From positions 1 to 64,000 of the forward strand of contig CAXUKS010000002.1 of the NCBI GenBank assembly GCA_964251675.1: 64,000 bases of DNA. The letters are read 5' to 3'. This stretch comes from JANXMY01 sp964251675. Its GTDB lineage: Bacteria; Armatimonadota; Armatimonadia; Armatimonadales; Capsulimonadaceae. Below are positions 1-8,431 of this stretch, in pieces. Each line of letters opens with the position of its first letter. Within the stretch, counting starts at the first letter, position 1. A program made the position numbers and the translations under genes. Under the pieces are notes generated by a model. That model worked only from the letters and a program-made list of their open reading frames with translations, was not told where the DNA came from and did not search any database.

Positions 1-73
1 AAGTAGGGGCGCTGCTTGCTGCGCCCTCCTGTTCTGTCTCTGTTCCTTCGTCCGAAGGACGCCTCACCTAGCA

Positions 74-90
74 AGGGGTTTTCAACCCCT
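74..90. repeat. Palindrome family E, copy 1
   Basis: Hairpin AGGGGTT-ttc-AACCCCT, followed by CGTCCT. The same hairpin and following bases recur at 58204-58224, and variants lie at 38090-38107 and 38200-38219. It sits just downstream of the first minus-strand gene. Nothing else is recognisable in bases 1-127. Confidence 0.8.
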
Positions 91-127
91 CGTCCTATCG
101 GCCTCATCTCTGCGCCTCCGTCCGTAC

Positions 128-2101
128 TCATATCCCTGCCTCCGCCCACGCCGCTTCCCGAGAGGCAGGCGCAAACCGGGATACAATCAGCCACAGAATC
201 GCGCCAAGCACCCCCCCCAGAATCAGGCCGATCATCCCGCGCAGGCTCGAAATCAAAAGCGGCGTGTGCAGGTGGCAGAACGTGTCCAGCAGCGACGACT
301 GCCCGAGAGAGCCAATCACCAGCAGCGGCAGCACCAGCGGCGTCCACCGGCGCGACGCCGCGCAGGCCAGACCCAGCAGCAGGGCCGGATGCCCCAGCCC
401 GAACTCCTTGGTCCGGGGCCGCACCAGCAGGTAATGGTCCAGCAGCGCCCGCCCATGAAGCTCCGTCGCCGACACGCCCACGCCGGGGTCATTGCCGCTG
501 CGAGCCACCAGCAGGGCCAGCGCCACCAGGGCCACAAAGCCGACCACCACCTGCCCCAGCAGGAGCGGCTTCGCGGCCAGACCATTCAGCAGGGCCAGCA
601 CCGTCTCCCGCCGCGCCGCCCAGCCCGCCCTCGGCCCCAGCGCGGCCAGCCCCAGCCCGTAATAGGCCGCAACCAGCACCACCGGCGCGACCAGCACCAG
701 CTTGACACCCAGAAACTGCTCCACTTTAATCAAAAACAGCCGCCCGGACAGCAGGCCGACCACAAGCACCACGCCCAGCACCGTCACGCCGGTCATCTGC
801 ACATAGGTCCCAAACGCCCGCCGCAGCGCCTCCCCCGGCGCAGAAGCCGCACGGGGCAGCCGCACCGCGCACAGGCCCAGCGCGGGGAACACGCAGGCGG
901 CGGTCAAAGCCAGCAGCTCCCGGCCTTTGGCCGAATGCCCCGGCACAGCCAGTGTCAGCGCCAGGACCGCGCCGACTCCCAGCGCCACGGCAAACGCCCG
1001 GCCCGACAAGCCCGTAAAGGTCATCAGCAGAAGCATCGCGCCGCCGAGGACGCCCAGCGCCATCAGCAGCCGCAGGACCAGCCCCGGTGCCCCGTCGCCG
1101 CCGTGCGCGTCATCGGCATAAGGCCGCGCCGGGCTGCCGTCTACAATCAAGTGCGCCTCGGTCATGCCCGCCACGATCTTGCCGATAAAGCCGGTGTTGG
1201 CGGAAATCACATCCGGGTCTTTGGCGAGGCCATAGGTGAACAAGCGGACATAGCAGGCCCGGATGTTGCGCTCTTTGGCGGCACGGACAAACCGCTCCAC
1301 CGCCGTCGACTCTTCCATGGTCCCAATCTCGTCTGCACCGATGGAATGCACACGGATGGTGCGGTCCGCTGCCAGCCGGGACAGGTCGTCATCGCCGAGC
1401 GTTTTGCCCAGCTCCACGCTGCCGTAGGTCAGATGGTCTGCCTGGAACGCCGCCGCCGTGGCTTTGATCAGCCCGCGATTGCCCAGCACCGAAGCCCCGG
1501 CAAAGATCACCGGCCCCAGTCGGCCCTCCGGCCCCGCGCACTGCCGCTTCGTCTGTGCCATCTCCCAGGCAATGTTCTCCGCCGTCGCACCGGAATAATT
1601 GGCTAATCGGGGAGACACCAGCAGCCGGTTCTGCCGGATACGGGCTACCGAATCGGTGTCCAGCCCGATAGGGACCGACGAAAACTGCGGCCACGGGGAG
1701 CCGATCCGCAGACTGTCCGTGCCCACGGGGGTTACCACCAGCCCATCCGCCTTGCGGGCCAGCATCTCCACGACGCGGGCACGCTGTTCGGGAAAGCCCG
1801 GCGCAAACCGCACCAGCGTCTCGTCGCCGTTGCGCGTGTAGGTCACCACGCCGTTGGCATAGAGCGTGCCCAGCGTGTCTTCGGTGAGGGCTACAGTGGT
1901 GATGCCTGCCGTGCGAAGCTGCGGCAGCACGTCTTCAATCTGCCGCCGGGTGGTGTTCGCCAGCGCCTGGGCATCGCTGTAATCGACGATCAATTCCACG
2001 CGCCGGTTCCGCGCCTCGGCCTTCCAGCGACCGTCCGCAGAAATCAGCCCGGCCACAACGCCCAGGGCCAGCAAAGTAAAAAGCAAAATCGATTTGGTCA
2101 A
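128..2101 (-). CDS. DUF5693 family membrane protein
   Basis: A 657-residue membrane protein matching DUF5693. It has one N-terminal hydrophobic segment (about residues 3-20). A soluble extracytoplasmic region follows to about residue 330, with family-like phrases such as VELIVDYSDAQAL and AGITTVALTEDTLG. The C-terminal half carries about eight hydrophobic segments. From general knowledge, DUF5693 genes often neighbour the polysaccharide pyruvyltransferase gene csaB, which loads SLH-binding cell-wall polymers with pyruvate. An SLH porin is present in this window, so a cell-envelope role is a reasonable inference. A csaB partner, if present, would lie beyond the left edge. The biochemical function is unknown. 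Confidence 0.75.
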   Translation of the reverse strand: MTKSILLFTLLALGVVAGLISADGRWKAEARNRRVELIVDYSDAQALANTTRRQIEDVLPQLRTAGITTVALTEDTLGTLYANGVVTYTRNGDETLVRFAPGFPEQRARVVEMLARKADGLVVTPVGTDSLRIGSPWPQFSSVPIGLDTDSVARIRQNRLLVSPRLANYSGATAENIAWEMAQTKRQCAGPEGRLGPVIFAGASVLGNRGLIKATAAAFQADHLTYGSVELGKTLGDDDLSRLAADRTIRVHSIGADEIGTMEESTAVERFVRAAKERNIRACYVRLFTYGLAKDPDVISANTGFIGKIVAGMTEAHLIVDGSPARPYADDAHGGDGAPGLVLRLLMALGVLGGAMLLLMTFTGLSGRAFAVALGVGAVLALTLAVPGHSAKGRELLALTAACVFPALGLCAVRLPRAASAPGEALRRAFGTYVQMTGVTVLGVVLVVGLLSGRLFLIKVEQFLGVKLVLVAPVVLVAAYYGLGLAALGPRAGWAARRETVLALLNGLAAKPLLLGQVVVGFVALVALALLVARSGNDPGVGVSATELHGRALLDHYLLVRPRTKEFGLGHPALLLGLACAASRRWTPLVLPLLVIGSLGQSSLLDTFCHLHTPLLISSLRGMIGLILGGVLGAILWLIVSRFAPASREAAWAEAGI

Positions 2102-2197
2102 AAGGGGTTCTCAGCGTTCGCGGTCGGTCAATCGTGGCCGGTCAATTCGTCCGCTTAAAGTATATCGCACTGGCGGCGTTCTGTCAACGGGATAAGT

Positions 2198-2779
2198 CTA
2201 AAAAGCGTCTAAGCGTGCTTCCAGACGTGAGGCAAGACGTTTCAGGCCAACAGCTCTCATCGTTTGAATATAGTCTGTCGTTGTTTTTGGGGGATTGCGG
2301 AGGGAAGCCCGGTGTTCCGCTAAACCGTGCAGAAACAAGGCTGGCTGCTCATCATAAAGCCCTAAAAGAAAGACATCGGGATGCAAGGCTCTGACGCCAT
2401 ATGTGCCAAGAATGGCATCCGGGAAATCCTGCAAATTGAACGTCACAATTATCCGTGTCTTTGACTGTATTGCAGCGGCTAAAACGTGTCTGTCGTCTGC
2501 GTCCGGCAGAGACAGGAAAGGGATATGGTACTCATAGCCGGAAACTATACAATCAGCAACGCTCTGATTCATCAGGCGGCGGGTACGCTCTAGTTGTGCG
2601 GGTTTCGCTGACGGATTTTTCGCCAGGACGTTACGTATCCATTCCGCGTGGATTTCCTCTGTCCAGCGCGGCGAATAAGCTTCTACCACAGCCAGCCACA
2701 GCAGTAGATCGCGCAGTGACGGATGGTAAAGGACGCAGGCATCCAGAACCGCAGAAACTTTTGGTATGGTCTCTGTCAC
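2198..2779 (-). CDS. PIN-domain ribonuclease toxin
   Basis: A 193-residue PIN-fold protein, the likely toxin of a type II pair. The acidic PIN residues are visible: D13 in VLDACVLYHP, E42/E46 in the WTEEIHAEW helix, D95/D96 in LPDADDRHVLAAA and D118 in NLQDFP. PIN toxins are Mg-dependent RNases that usually cut tRNA or mRNA. The start codon overlaps the stop of the upstream antitoxin by 4 bases, giving translational coupling. At 193 residues it is longer than VapC (about 130); the last 70 residues are extra alpha-helical sequence, as in larger PIN_3-like proteins. The RNA target cannot be read from sequence. Confidence 0.8.
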   Translation of the reverse strand: MTETIPKVSAVLDACVLYHPSLRDLLLWLAVVEAYSPRWTEEIHAEWIRNVLAKNPSAKPAQLERTRRLMNQSVADCIVSGYEYHIPFLSLPDADDRHVLAAAIQSKTRIIVTFNLQDFPDAILGTYGVRALHPDVFLLGLYDEQPALFLHGLAEHRASLRNPPKTTTDYIQTMRAVGLKRLASRLEARLDAF

Positions 2780-3108
2780 CAGGACAGCCCAAGCCGCTCT
2801 GTTTCTTCAGCGAGTTCCTGCATCACGGCACGCCGCCGTGCCATTTCTGCGGGCGGCACTTCCTCACGCGGGCCAGCAGCATTTGCTTCCCGCACGAGAG
2901 TACGAACAGTGGCAACCGCTTTCATGTGGTTTATCTCTTCCACCATCTCTGCGTAAGTTTGTGTGTCCAGCACGACGACTTCGGCACGGCCATCTACGGT
3001 CAGCACTTCCGGGGTGCGCGTTTCTTTCAGGTCAGCAATGTGCGTCTTGTAGTCCCGCAGAAACTCTGCCAAAGGATGCTGCCGCCCATCAATCACTGCG
3101 TCTTGCAT
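2776..3108 (-). CDS. Phd/YefM-like antitoxin
   Basis: A 110-residue partner of the PIN toxin, encoded first in the pair as antitoxins usually are. Residues 15-60 (LAEFLRDYKTHIADLKET, then VLTVDGRAEVVVLDTQTYAEM) fit the Phd/YefM DNA-binding fold. The charged C-terminal part (EEVPPAEMARRR) is the expected toxin-neutralising tail. A good Shine-Dalgarno (GTGGAGG) sits 7-8 bases before the ATG. A TACCAT hexamer with an upstream TG about 40 bases further up could be the -10. Negative autoregulation is expected from the family but no clear operator was seen. Confidence 0.75.
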   Translation of the reverse strand: MQDAVIDGRQHPLAEFLRDYKTHIADLKETRTPEVLTVDGRAEVVVLDTQTYAEMVEEINHMKAVATVRTLVREANAAGPREEVPPAEMARRRAVMQELAEETERLGLSW

Positions 3109-3155
3109 ATTGAATGTCCTCCACTACTGATTCGACTGTTTCTATGGTAGCACAT

Positions 3156-3944
3156 TTATTGCCCGTAAGGCCCTGCCCCGCGCTGCTTCGCGGCCAGCGC
3201 CTGTCCGCCGAGCAGGGAAATCAGCAGCATTCCTGCGAAAAAGCCGCCGATGTGCGCGAAGTAGGCCACGCCCCCGCCGCGCTGCATTCCCAGCCCGGAA
3301 AGGCCCTGAAAAAGCTGCAAGCCAATCCACACCAGCAGCACCCAGAACGCCCGGACATTTGCCAGCAGGCCCAGAAAGAATACCGGCACGATGCTCAGGA
3401 CCCGCGCATTCGGATACAGCAGCAGATACGCGCCCAGCACCCCGGCAATCGCGCCCGACGCGCCGACGTTGGGGATGAGTGAATTGGGGCCGACCGCGAT
3501 CTGCGCCGCCGCCGCCAGTACGCCGCTGGCGAAGTAAAACAGCAGAAAGCGCACCCTGCCGAGGGCGTCTTCAATGTTGTTGCCGAAAATCCACAGATAC
3601 AGCAGATTGCCGCCGATATGCAGCAGGCCCCCGTGCATGAACATAGAGGTAAAAACTGTCAGCCACAGCGGGTGCGGGCTGAGGCCGTAATAGATGCTGT
3701 TCGGCCCCAGCGCAGCCTGTGTGCCCGCCGGAATTTGGTAGAGCTGGACCGCGCCGTCCCGCCCCACCCGGCCTACCACATCGGCGAGGTCCGTGTTGTG
3801 CGTGATCTCATAGGGAACCAGCGACCACGACGAGTCGAGCGGCAGGGTTTGCTGGGCCGCATACACCAGCACATTCAGGGCAATCAGCAGCACCGTCACA
3901 ATCGGAAACGTGCTGGTCGGCTGGTCATCGCGCAGGGGAATCAA
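3156..3944 (-). CDS. Rhomboid-family intramembrane serine protease
   Basis: A 262-residue, roughly six-helix membrane protease. The catalytic Ser164 lies in GASGAIAG and the catalytic His231 in AHIGGF. The HGGLLHIGGN motif (H104-N113), which lines the oxyanion site, is intact, so the enzyme should be active. Rhomboids cut transmembrane segments of substrate proteins within the inner membrane. The chosen start is TTG at 3944, because MIPLRDDQPT matches the usual rhomboid N-terminus and no ATG is nearby. It is transcribed divergently from the gene at 4035, with both promoters in the short gap. The substrate is unknown. Confidence 0.88.
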   Translation of the reverse strand: MIPLRDDQPTSTFPIVTVLLIALNVLVYAAQQTLPLDSSWSLVPYEITHNTDLADVVGRVGRDGAVQLYQIPAGTQAALGPNSIYYGLSPHPLWLTVFTSMFMHGGLLHIGGNLLYLWIFGNNIEDALGRVRFLLFYFASGVLAAAAQIAVGPNSLIPNVGASGAIAGVLGAYLLLYPNARVLSIVPVFFLGLLANVRAFWVLLVWIGLQLFQGLSGLGMQRGGGVAYFAHIGGFFAGMLLISLLGGQALAAKQRGAGPYGQ

Positions 3945-3980
3945 AGGCGTGTTCTTTCTTGCGAGTCGGTACTTGCGTCA

Positions 3981-4028
3981 AGTATAGCATACGCGAGTCT
4001 TGACAGGGTTCAGGCCGCTTGCTATACT
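3981..4028. promoter_or_regulatory. Divergent promoters for the rhomboid and the 4035 gene
   Basis: The plus strand has TTGACA (4000-4005), a 17-base spacer and TATACT (4023-4028) with an upstream TG, an excellent sigma-70-type promoter. The -10 ends six bases before the ATG at 4035, so the transcript should be leaderless. The minus strand has TATACT (3981-3986) with an extended TGC but no good -35, reading toward the rhomboid gene. Confidence 0.75.
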
Positions 4029-4034
4029 TGGCTT

Positions 4035-5385
4035 ATGCAGCGATTATTTCTAGCCCTCGGCGCCCTCTGCGTGTTCCTGCTCAGTGTGGGCGGTATCGTG
4101 CTGGTTGTGCGCTATCAGCGGCAGACAGCAGTGATGCAGAAGTTTGTCGCGGCGGGGCCGGCCACTCTGGCGCGGGAACAGGCAGCGGCGCGAGGGCTGG
4201 GCATTCCGCTGACCCCCGCCGCCAAGCAGGCTCCCTTGCCGCCGCCGTCCCAGAACGCCGCGCCGCTGTATACGGCGCTCACGGCCCTGCTCCATGCCAA
4301 GCCGCTGGGCCTGCCCAAATATGCCGAGGGCATGGGCGCGACCCACTCCTACACGCCCGCGCAAATCGCCGCCGTGCGCCGGACACTGGCTGCCCGGCCC
4401 GACATCCTGCGCCTTGTGCATCAGGCCGCAAGCCGCCCGCAGTGCGTTTTCGTGCGCGACTGGGGCCGCCCGGTTGTTGCAGACCGAAAGCTACCTGCTG
4501 GCGCGGGACGGCAAGTATTCTGAAGCTGTCGCCACGCAGGCACTCGGCTTCCGTGTCGCCGACCACGCCGCCTCCGACCATGTTTTGATTGCCTGCCTTG
4601 TTGGCTATGCCTGCGAATCGATCACCCTAACTGGGATGCAGAGCATCTTGGAGATTGCCGGGCCAAACGCCGCCGTCGCTACTGCGGTCCAGAACGCCGT
4701 TCGGACCAAGCAGTCCCATCCCTCTTTACGGGACGCAATGGCCGGAGAAGCTGGCTTTGGCGTCTCTATATTCGGCCCGATGCACGCGGCAGAAGGGCAG
4801 GGGATAGAAGCGGCGTTATCCGCAGGCCAGATGCCCACGGAAACCGTTCAGAAAGTCCCAACTTCCTTCCGGGAGCGCCAGCGGCTTCACGCCCTGATTG
4901 ATGCCTGGGAAGCGGACTACCTCCACCGCATGCGCCCGCTGGTTGCTGCCAGCAATCAGCCCCCCGCCACACGCCGCGCCGCCTTCGCCGCTCTGGAGAA
5001 GCAAGTCGCGCATGATGCGGATGACCCGGCGGGTGTGACGCATCTCTATACTGATATTCTCCTGCCCGTGTTCACCCACATCGACGAAAATGCCACCCGC
5101 CTTCAGGCCCGTGTGGCGGTCACTGACGCGGCGGCGTCGCTTTTGGCGAACAAGGCTAAAACAGGCGCGTTCCCGCAAGCTCTGCCTGCCGGGCTGCCGG
5201 ACCCCTATACGAACAAGCCGCCGAACTACCGCCGTGAGGGGGCGAATGGCGTTGTGGTCTACAGCACCGGGCCGACCGGTCACTTCGACGGGGGCACGGC
5301 GGGGCAAAAGCCGCCCGGTCAGGAGTCGGTCTTTCGGTATCCCCCGCCTCGCCTGCTTGCGGAGACGAAGCCGCCGGGGGTGTAG
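4035..5385 (+). pseudogene. Envelope protein paralog broken by a frameshifting deletion
   Basis: The ATG at 4035 opens a protein with an N-terminal membrane anchor (residues 1-25) that is clearly paralogous to the intact neighbour at 5454. Both share LAREQAAARGLG/LARERAACAKLG, NAAPLY, YTPA, RPDI and IAGPNAAV. The 4035 frame ends at 4523, after CVFVRDWG. The homologous sequence resumes in another frame at about 4468 (AARLLQTESYLLA, matching AARIYRSRGFLLA in the paralog) and runs to 5385. About 17 residues present in the paralog are missing at the junction, so a deletion of roughly 50 bases, not a multiple of three, explains the break. The tail DPYTNKPPNYRREG resembles the C-terminus of GspG-like pseudopilins. 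The stop codon lies in a family D hairpin loop. Function unknown. Confidence 0.75.
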
Positions 5386-5395
5386 AAACCCCCGG
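5374..5395. repeat. Palindrome family D, copy 1
   Basis: Hairpin CCGGGGGT-gtaga-AACCCCCGG. The TAG stop of the preceding reading frame is inside the loop. Near-identical hairpins lie at 20241, 20340, 33604 and 38254. Confidence 0.85.
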
Positions 5396-5453
5396 TATCC
5401 GCTGTGCAACTTTCTCGCTCCTCGCGTGTCTTCGCTTGTGGAGGACTGCCCCG

Positions 5454-6929
5454 ATGTCTTACTTGCGCCCTGCCCTAATTTTCGCCGCCGCCGCCCTGCT
5501 GCTTTCCAGCGGATGCAGCCATGCTGCCGCGCCCAAGCCGGATTTCGCTGACCTGCCCGCCTACCTCGCCGCGCTCAATGCCTCGCCCGGTCCCGCCGCA
5601 AAAGCCATCCGTGCCGAAGTCGCCGATGGCCCCGCCGCGCTGGCCCGCGAGCGGGCCGCCTGTGCCAAGCTTGGCCTGCCGACTACGCTGGCCCAGCTCA
5701 ATCAGCCCCTGCCGCCTGCTTCCGAAAACGCCGCGCCGCTGTATGGGCAGTGGGACGCGCTCCGCAAAGACAAGCCGCTGCCCCTGCCGCGCTTCACCAC
5801 GGCCGCCTCTACCCTCAGCTTGCAGTATGCCTACACGCCCGCGCATCTTGCCGAAGTGCGGGCCGCACTAGCCGCCCGCCCGGACTACACCACTTTGCTG
5901 GACCGGGCCACGAACCGGCCCCGGTGCGTGTTTGCGACAGACGGGACGAAATCTTCCGGGACCGATCAGTTCACCCACTTTGCCGGACTGCGTGAGGCGG
6001 CGCGAATTTATCGCTCCCGAGGCTTTTTGCTGGCAAAAGAAAGCCGCTTTTCGGATGCCGTGACTATGCAGGCACGCGGGTTTGTCGTAGCCGCACACGC
6101 CTCCGACTCGTCGCTGAACCTCCTCGGCTTTCTGGTCGCTGACGCAATGGACTCGATCACGGTCAATGGAATGCAGGACATTCTGCAAATCGCCGGGCCG
6201 AATGCCGCTGTGGACGCTCTGGTCCAGGCCACGCTCACCGCTCCTGCTGCGGGCCTGACCCTGAGCCGGGCAATTGGCGGGGAGTGTGCGCCGGCGGATA
6301 GTCTGTTCTTTCTGATGCGCCAGATTTCCCCCGCTGACTTCCCCCATCTTTTGCCCGGCGACTCTGCCTATCGAGGCACGCGCCCGACCACGCAAAAGCA
6401 ATTTACGCTGGCCCAGCAAATACAGGTCACGGCGCTGATCGATGCTGCCGAGGCCCTGACCCTGTCCCAGACACGCGCCCTGTCCGAAGCTGCCACCCTG
6501 CCCCGCGCTGCCCGCGATGCCGCTTTCACTCGTTTGTTTGCGGAGGCGAAAGACCTGCAAGACGACCCTGTCCGTATCCTCAGTGCCACGGTCAGCCCCG
6601 CTGCTACCCTGGCAAACCTTTCCGGGGGCGGCCTCAGCGAGATCGCCGACCGCAGCACGGCCCGCCATGCCGTCCTCGCCGCCGGGGCCGCCGTGCTGGC
6701 CGCCCACGCCCAATCCGGCACATTCCCCGACACGCTGCCTGCCGGGCTGACCGACCCCTACACTGACAAGCCCCTCGGCTACCGGCGTGAGGGCACGGAC
6801 GGCTTTGTCGTTTACAGCGTCGGCACAAACGGTGACTTCACCGGCGGCAAGCCCGGCGACAAATCTGTGCCGTCTCAGGTATCATTCCGGTATCCGGCCC
6901 CACCGCCCGAACCGCTGCCTGCGGAGTAG
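5454..6929 (+). CDS. Lipoprotein of unknown function, intact paralog
   Basis: A 491-residue predicted lipoprotein with signal peptide and lipobox LLLSSGC near residues 17-23, so likely anchored to a membrane facing the periplasm. The ATG at 5454 is preferred over an upstream codon because GGAGG stands nine bases before it and the signal peptide starts there. The body is an alpha-helical repeat-like region rich in Ala and Leu. The last 70 residues (DPYTDKPLGYRREG then FVVYSVGTNGDF) resemble the calcium-binding C-terminal region of major pseudopilins (GspG-like). It follows its broken paralog by 68 bases. No catalytic motif was recognised. Confidence 0.7.
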   Translation: MSYLRPALIFAAAALLLSSGCSHAAAPKPDFADLPAYLAALNASPGPAAKAIRAEVADGPAALARERAACAKLGLPTTLAQLNQPLPPASENAAPLYGQWDALRKDKPLPLPRFTTAASTLSLQYAYTPAHLAEVRAALAARPDYTTLLDRATNRPRCVFATDGTKSSGTDQFTHFAGLREAARIYRSRGFLLAKESRFSDAVTMQARGFVVAAHASDSSLNLLGFLVADAMDSITVNGMQDILQIAGPNAAVDALVQATLTAPAAGLTLSRAIGGECAPADSLFFLMRQISPADFPHLLPGDSAYRGTRPTTQKQFTLAQQIQVTALIDAAEALTLSQTRALSEAATLPRAARDAAFTRLFAEAKDLQDDPVRILSATVSPAATLANLSGGGLSEIADRSTARHAVLAAGAAVLAAHAQSGTFPDTLPAGLTDPYTDKPLGYRREGTDGFVVYSVGTNGDFTGGKPGDKSVPSQVSFRYPAPPPEPLPAE

Positions 6930-6932
6930 GAC

Positions 6933-7024
6933 CCCCTAGCCCCCAATAATGGGGGAACCGGAAAAGACACAGATAAGGCCCTTCCCCTCTTGCTCTGGCT
7001 CCCCATTATTGGGGCGGGGGGGCC
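6933..7024. repeat. Dispersed element family A, copy 1
   Basis: Two hairpins, CCCCCAATAATGGGGG and CCCCATTATTGGGG, form the ends of an inverted element that starts three bases after the stop codon at 6929. It runs into the 5' part of the next reading frame. Other copies lie at 17536, 19349, 23325, 33003, 37973 and 45015. Confidence 0.8.
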
Positions 7025-7035
7025 TCTTCTTGCTG

Positions 7036-7698
7036 ATGATTATTGTGCCCATGCTGTCACACGCCGACAACACCGAAGACCCGGCCCCGCAAGCCGCCTC
7101 TTCAAACGCCCTCCGCTCGCAGCGTCTGTCGCCCGACGAGGCCCGCGCTGTGATTGACCTCTGGCAAGCCGAGTTGGTGGAGCAAACCGGCCTCACCGAC
7201 CGGCCCGCCGTGCCGGATGTCGCCGAAGGTTTAGATTTAAGCGTGGAAGACGTGCAGCGTCTTCTCGCCGAAGTCCGCACCCGCCGCGAGGCCGAGTCGC
7301 GGCTGCTGGCGCAGGAACAAGAACTGGCCGAAATCCGTCTGGCCGAAGAGCAGCGCAAGCTGGCGGAAATCCAGCGGCAGCGGGCGGAACTCGGGCGGGT
7401 GGTGGCGGAAGCCGAACGACAGGAAACCGACCGCTGGCGGCGACCCGTCACTATGTACCGACCAATGGGGGCCAAGCCAAAACGCTCAGACGCAGCGGCG
7501 TGGACGGGAGACGAAGCCTTCTGGCAGGAAACGGATGCGGACAAAGAGTATCGGGCGCAGTTCCGAACCCGCCGTCGGCGCACTCTGACCGTTGCCGCGA
7601 TTGGCGTTATTGCCCTACTTGTCTTGCTTTCTGCTGTGTCTTTGTTTGGCGCGATGGTTCACCCCGCGCCGCCTCCGCAAATCTATGACTACAGATAA
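7036..7698 (+). CDS. Coiled-coil, tail-anchored membrane protein, unknown function
   Basis: About 220 residues. The reading frame is open upstream to 6949, but that part is family A repeat, so the ATG at 7036 (or 7051) is more likely. An N-terminal helical module (LSPDEARAVIDLW, then VAEGLDLSVEDVQRLLAEVR) looks like a small winged-helix or HTH-like domain. It is followed by a long charged coiled coil of Glu/Gln/Arg/Leu repeats, a basic linker and one C-terminal transmembrane segment (TLTVAAIGVIALLVLL). It overlaps the next gene by 14 bases. It could scaffold something at the membrane, but nothing specific is recognised. Confidence 0.6.
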   Translation: MIIVPMLSHADNTEDPAPQAASSNALRSQRLSPDEARAVIDLWQAELVEQTGLTDRPAVPDVAEGLDLSVEDVQRLLAEVRTRREAESRLLAQEQELAEIRLAEEQRKLAEIQRQRAELGRVVAEAERQETDRWRRPVTMYRPMGAKPKRSDAAAWTGDEAFWQETDADKEYRAQFRTRRRRTLTVAAIGVIALLVLLSAVSLFGAMVHPAPPPQIYDYR

Positions 7699-8431
7699 AC
7701 CCATCGGGGAGATTATTGAAGCAGGCACAACGGCGTTTGTGGCGCAGTGCCTCGAAGTGCCGCGTGAGATTGTCTCACGGCTCTATGACCCGCCGCCGTT
7801 CGGGGCGTTTGTCAAAATTGGCAGGCCGCCGCCCGCGCCTGCGCCCGCCCAAGCCGCGCCGCTGATGGACCTGGCCGACGACGAGGAAGACCCCTTTGCC
7901 CCGGAAGCCCCGCGTGCCGCCGCGTCGCCCCAGCGGGCCTCCGGTCTGCCTGCCGCCGTGTATGCGCTGGTTTACGGGGCGAACACGACGTCGCTGGAGC
8001 CGAACCGCCGCCCGTCGGCGCTGGGGTTTGAGGACGAAGACGAGATGCGCCGGCAGCAGCCACAGATTTTCGAATTGCTTCGCACCGAGTTCTCCGGCCT
8101 GCTGGTGGCCTACAGTGAAGGGATGGACAGCCCCCTGCGCCGCCATCTGCCGCCCCGGCCTCCGCGTATTCACAGCCGGGTCTACCCCTGCACCGCCGAG
8201 GAAACGCGGGCGCTGTCTGCCGATTTGTCGTTCCTGCGCGGCGTCCTCCTGCCTTCCGGCGGGGCGCTGGCGGGCGTGCCATCGGACGAGCTGGCGGCGG
8301 CGTGTCTGCGTCAGGCACGGGCCGCACACCCGGATGACCCAGAGTTCCTGCTTCGCGCCGGCCGGACGCTGGCGACGATTTTAGCCAGTGATTACGAGCG
8401 CCTTCAGGCGATTTTAAGGAATGTGTTATGA
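7685..8431 (+). CDS. Hypothetical cytoplasmic protein
   Basis: A 248-residue protein starting at an ATG inside the end of the upstream gene (14-base overlap) and sharing 4 bases (ATGA) with the next gene, so all three are probably co-translated. An upstream extension in frame exists but has no ribosome site. Residues 45-85 are a Pro/Ala/acidic linker (APAPAQAAPLMDLADDEED). The C-terminal part (LRQARAAHPDDPEFLLRAGR) is helical. No signal peptide, membrane segment or catalytic motif was seen, and no family was recognised. Confidence 0.6.
   Translation: MTTDKPIGEIIEAGTTAFVAQCLEVPREIVSRLYDPPPFGAFVKIGRPPPAPAPAQAAPLMDLADDEEDPFAPEAPRAAASPQRASGLPAAVYALVYGANTTSLEPNRRPSALGFEDEDEMRRQQPQIFELLRTEFSGLLVAYSEGMDSPLRRHLPPRPPRIHSRVYPCTAEETRALSADLSFLRGVLLPSGGALAGVPSDELAAACLRQARAAHPDDPEFLLRAGRTLATILASDYERLQAILRNVL

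Noticed and set aside
266..1606. Long plus-strand open frame opposite the DUF5693 gene
   Set aside because: It is His/Gln/Arg-rich with no recognisable domain, and is fully antisense to a well-supported membrane protein; a GC-rich shadow frame.
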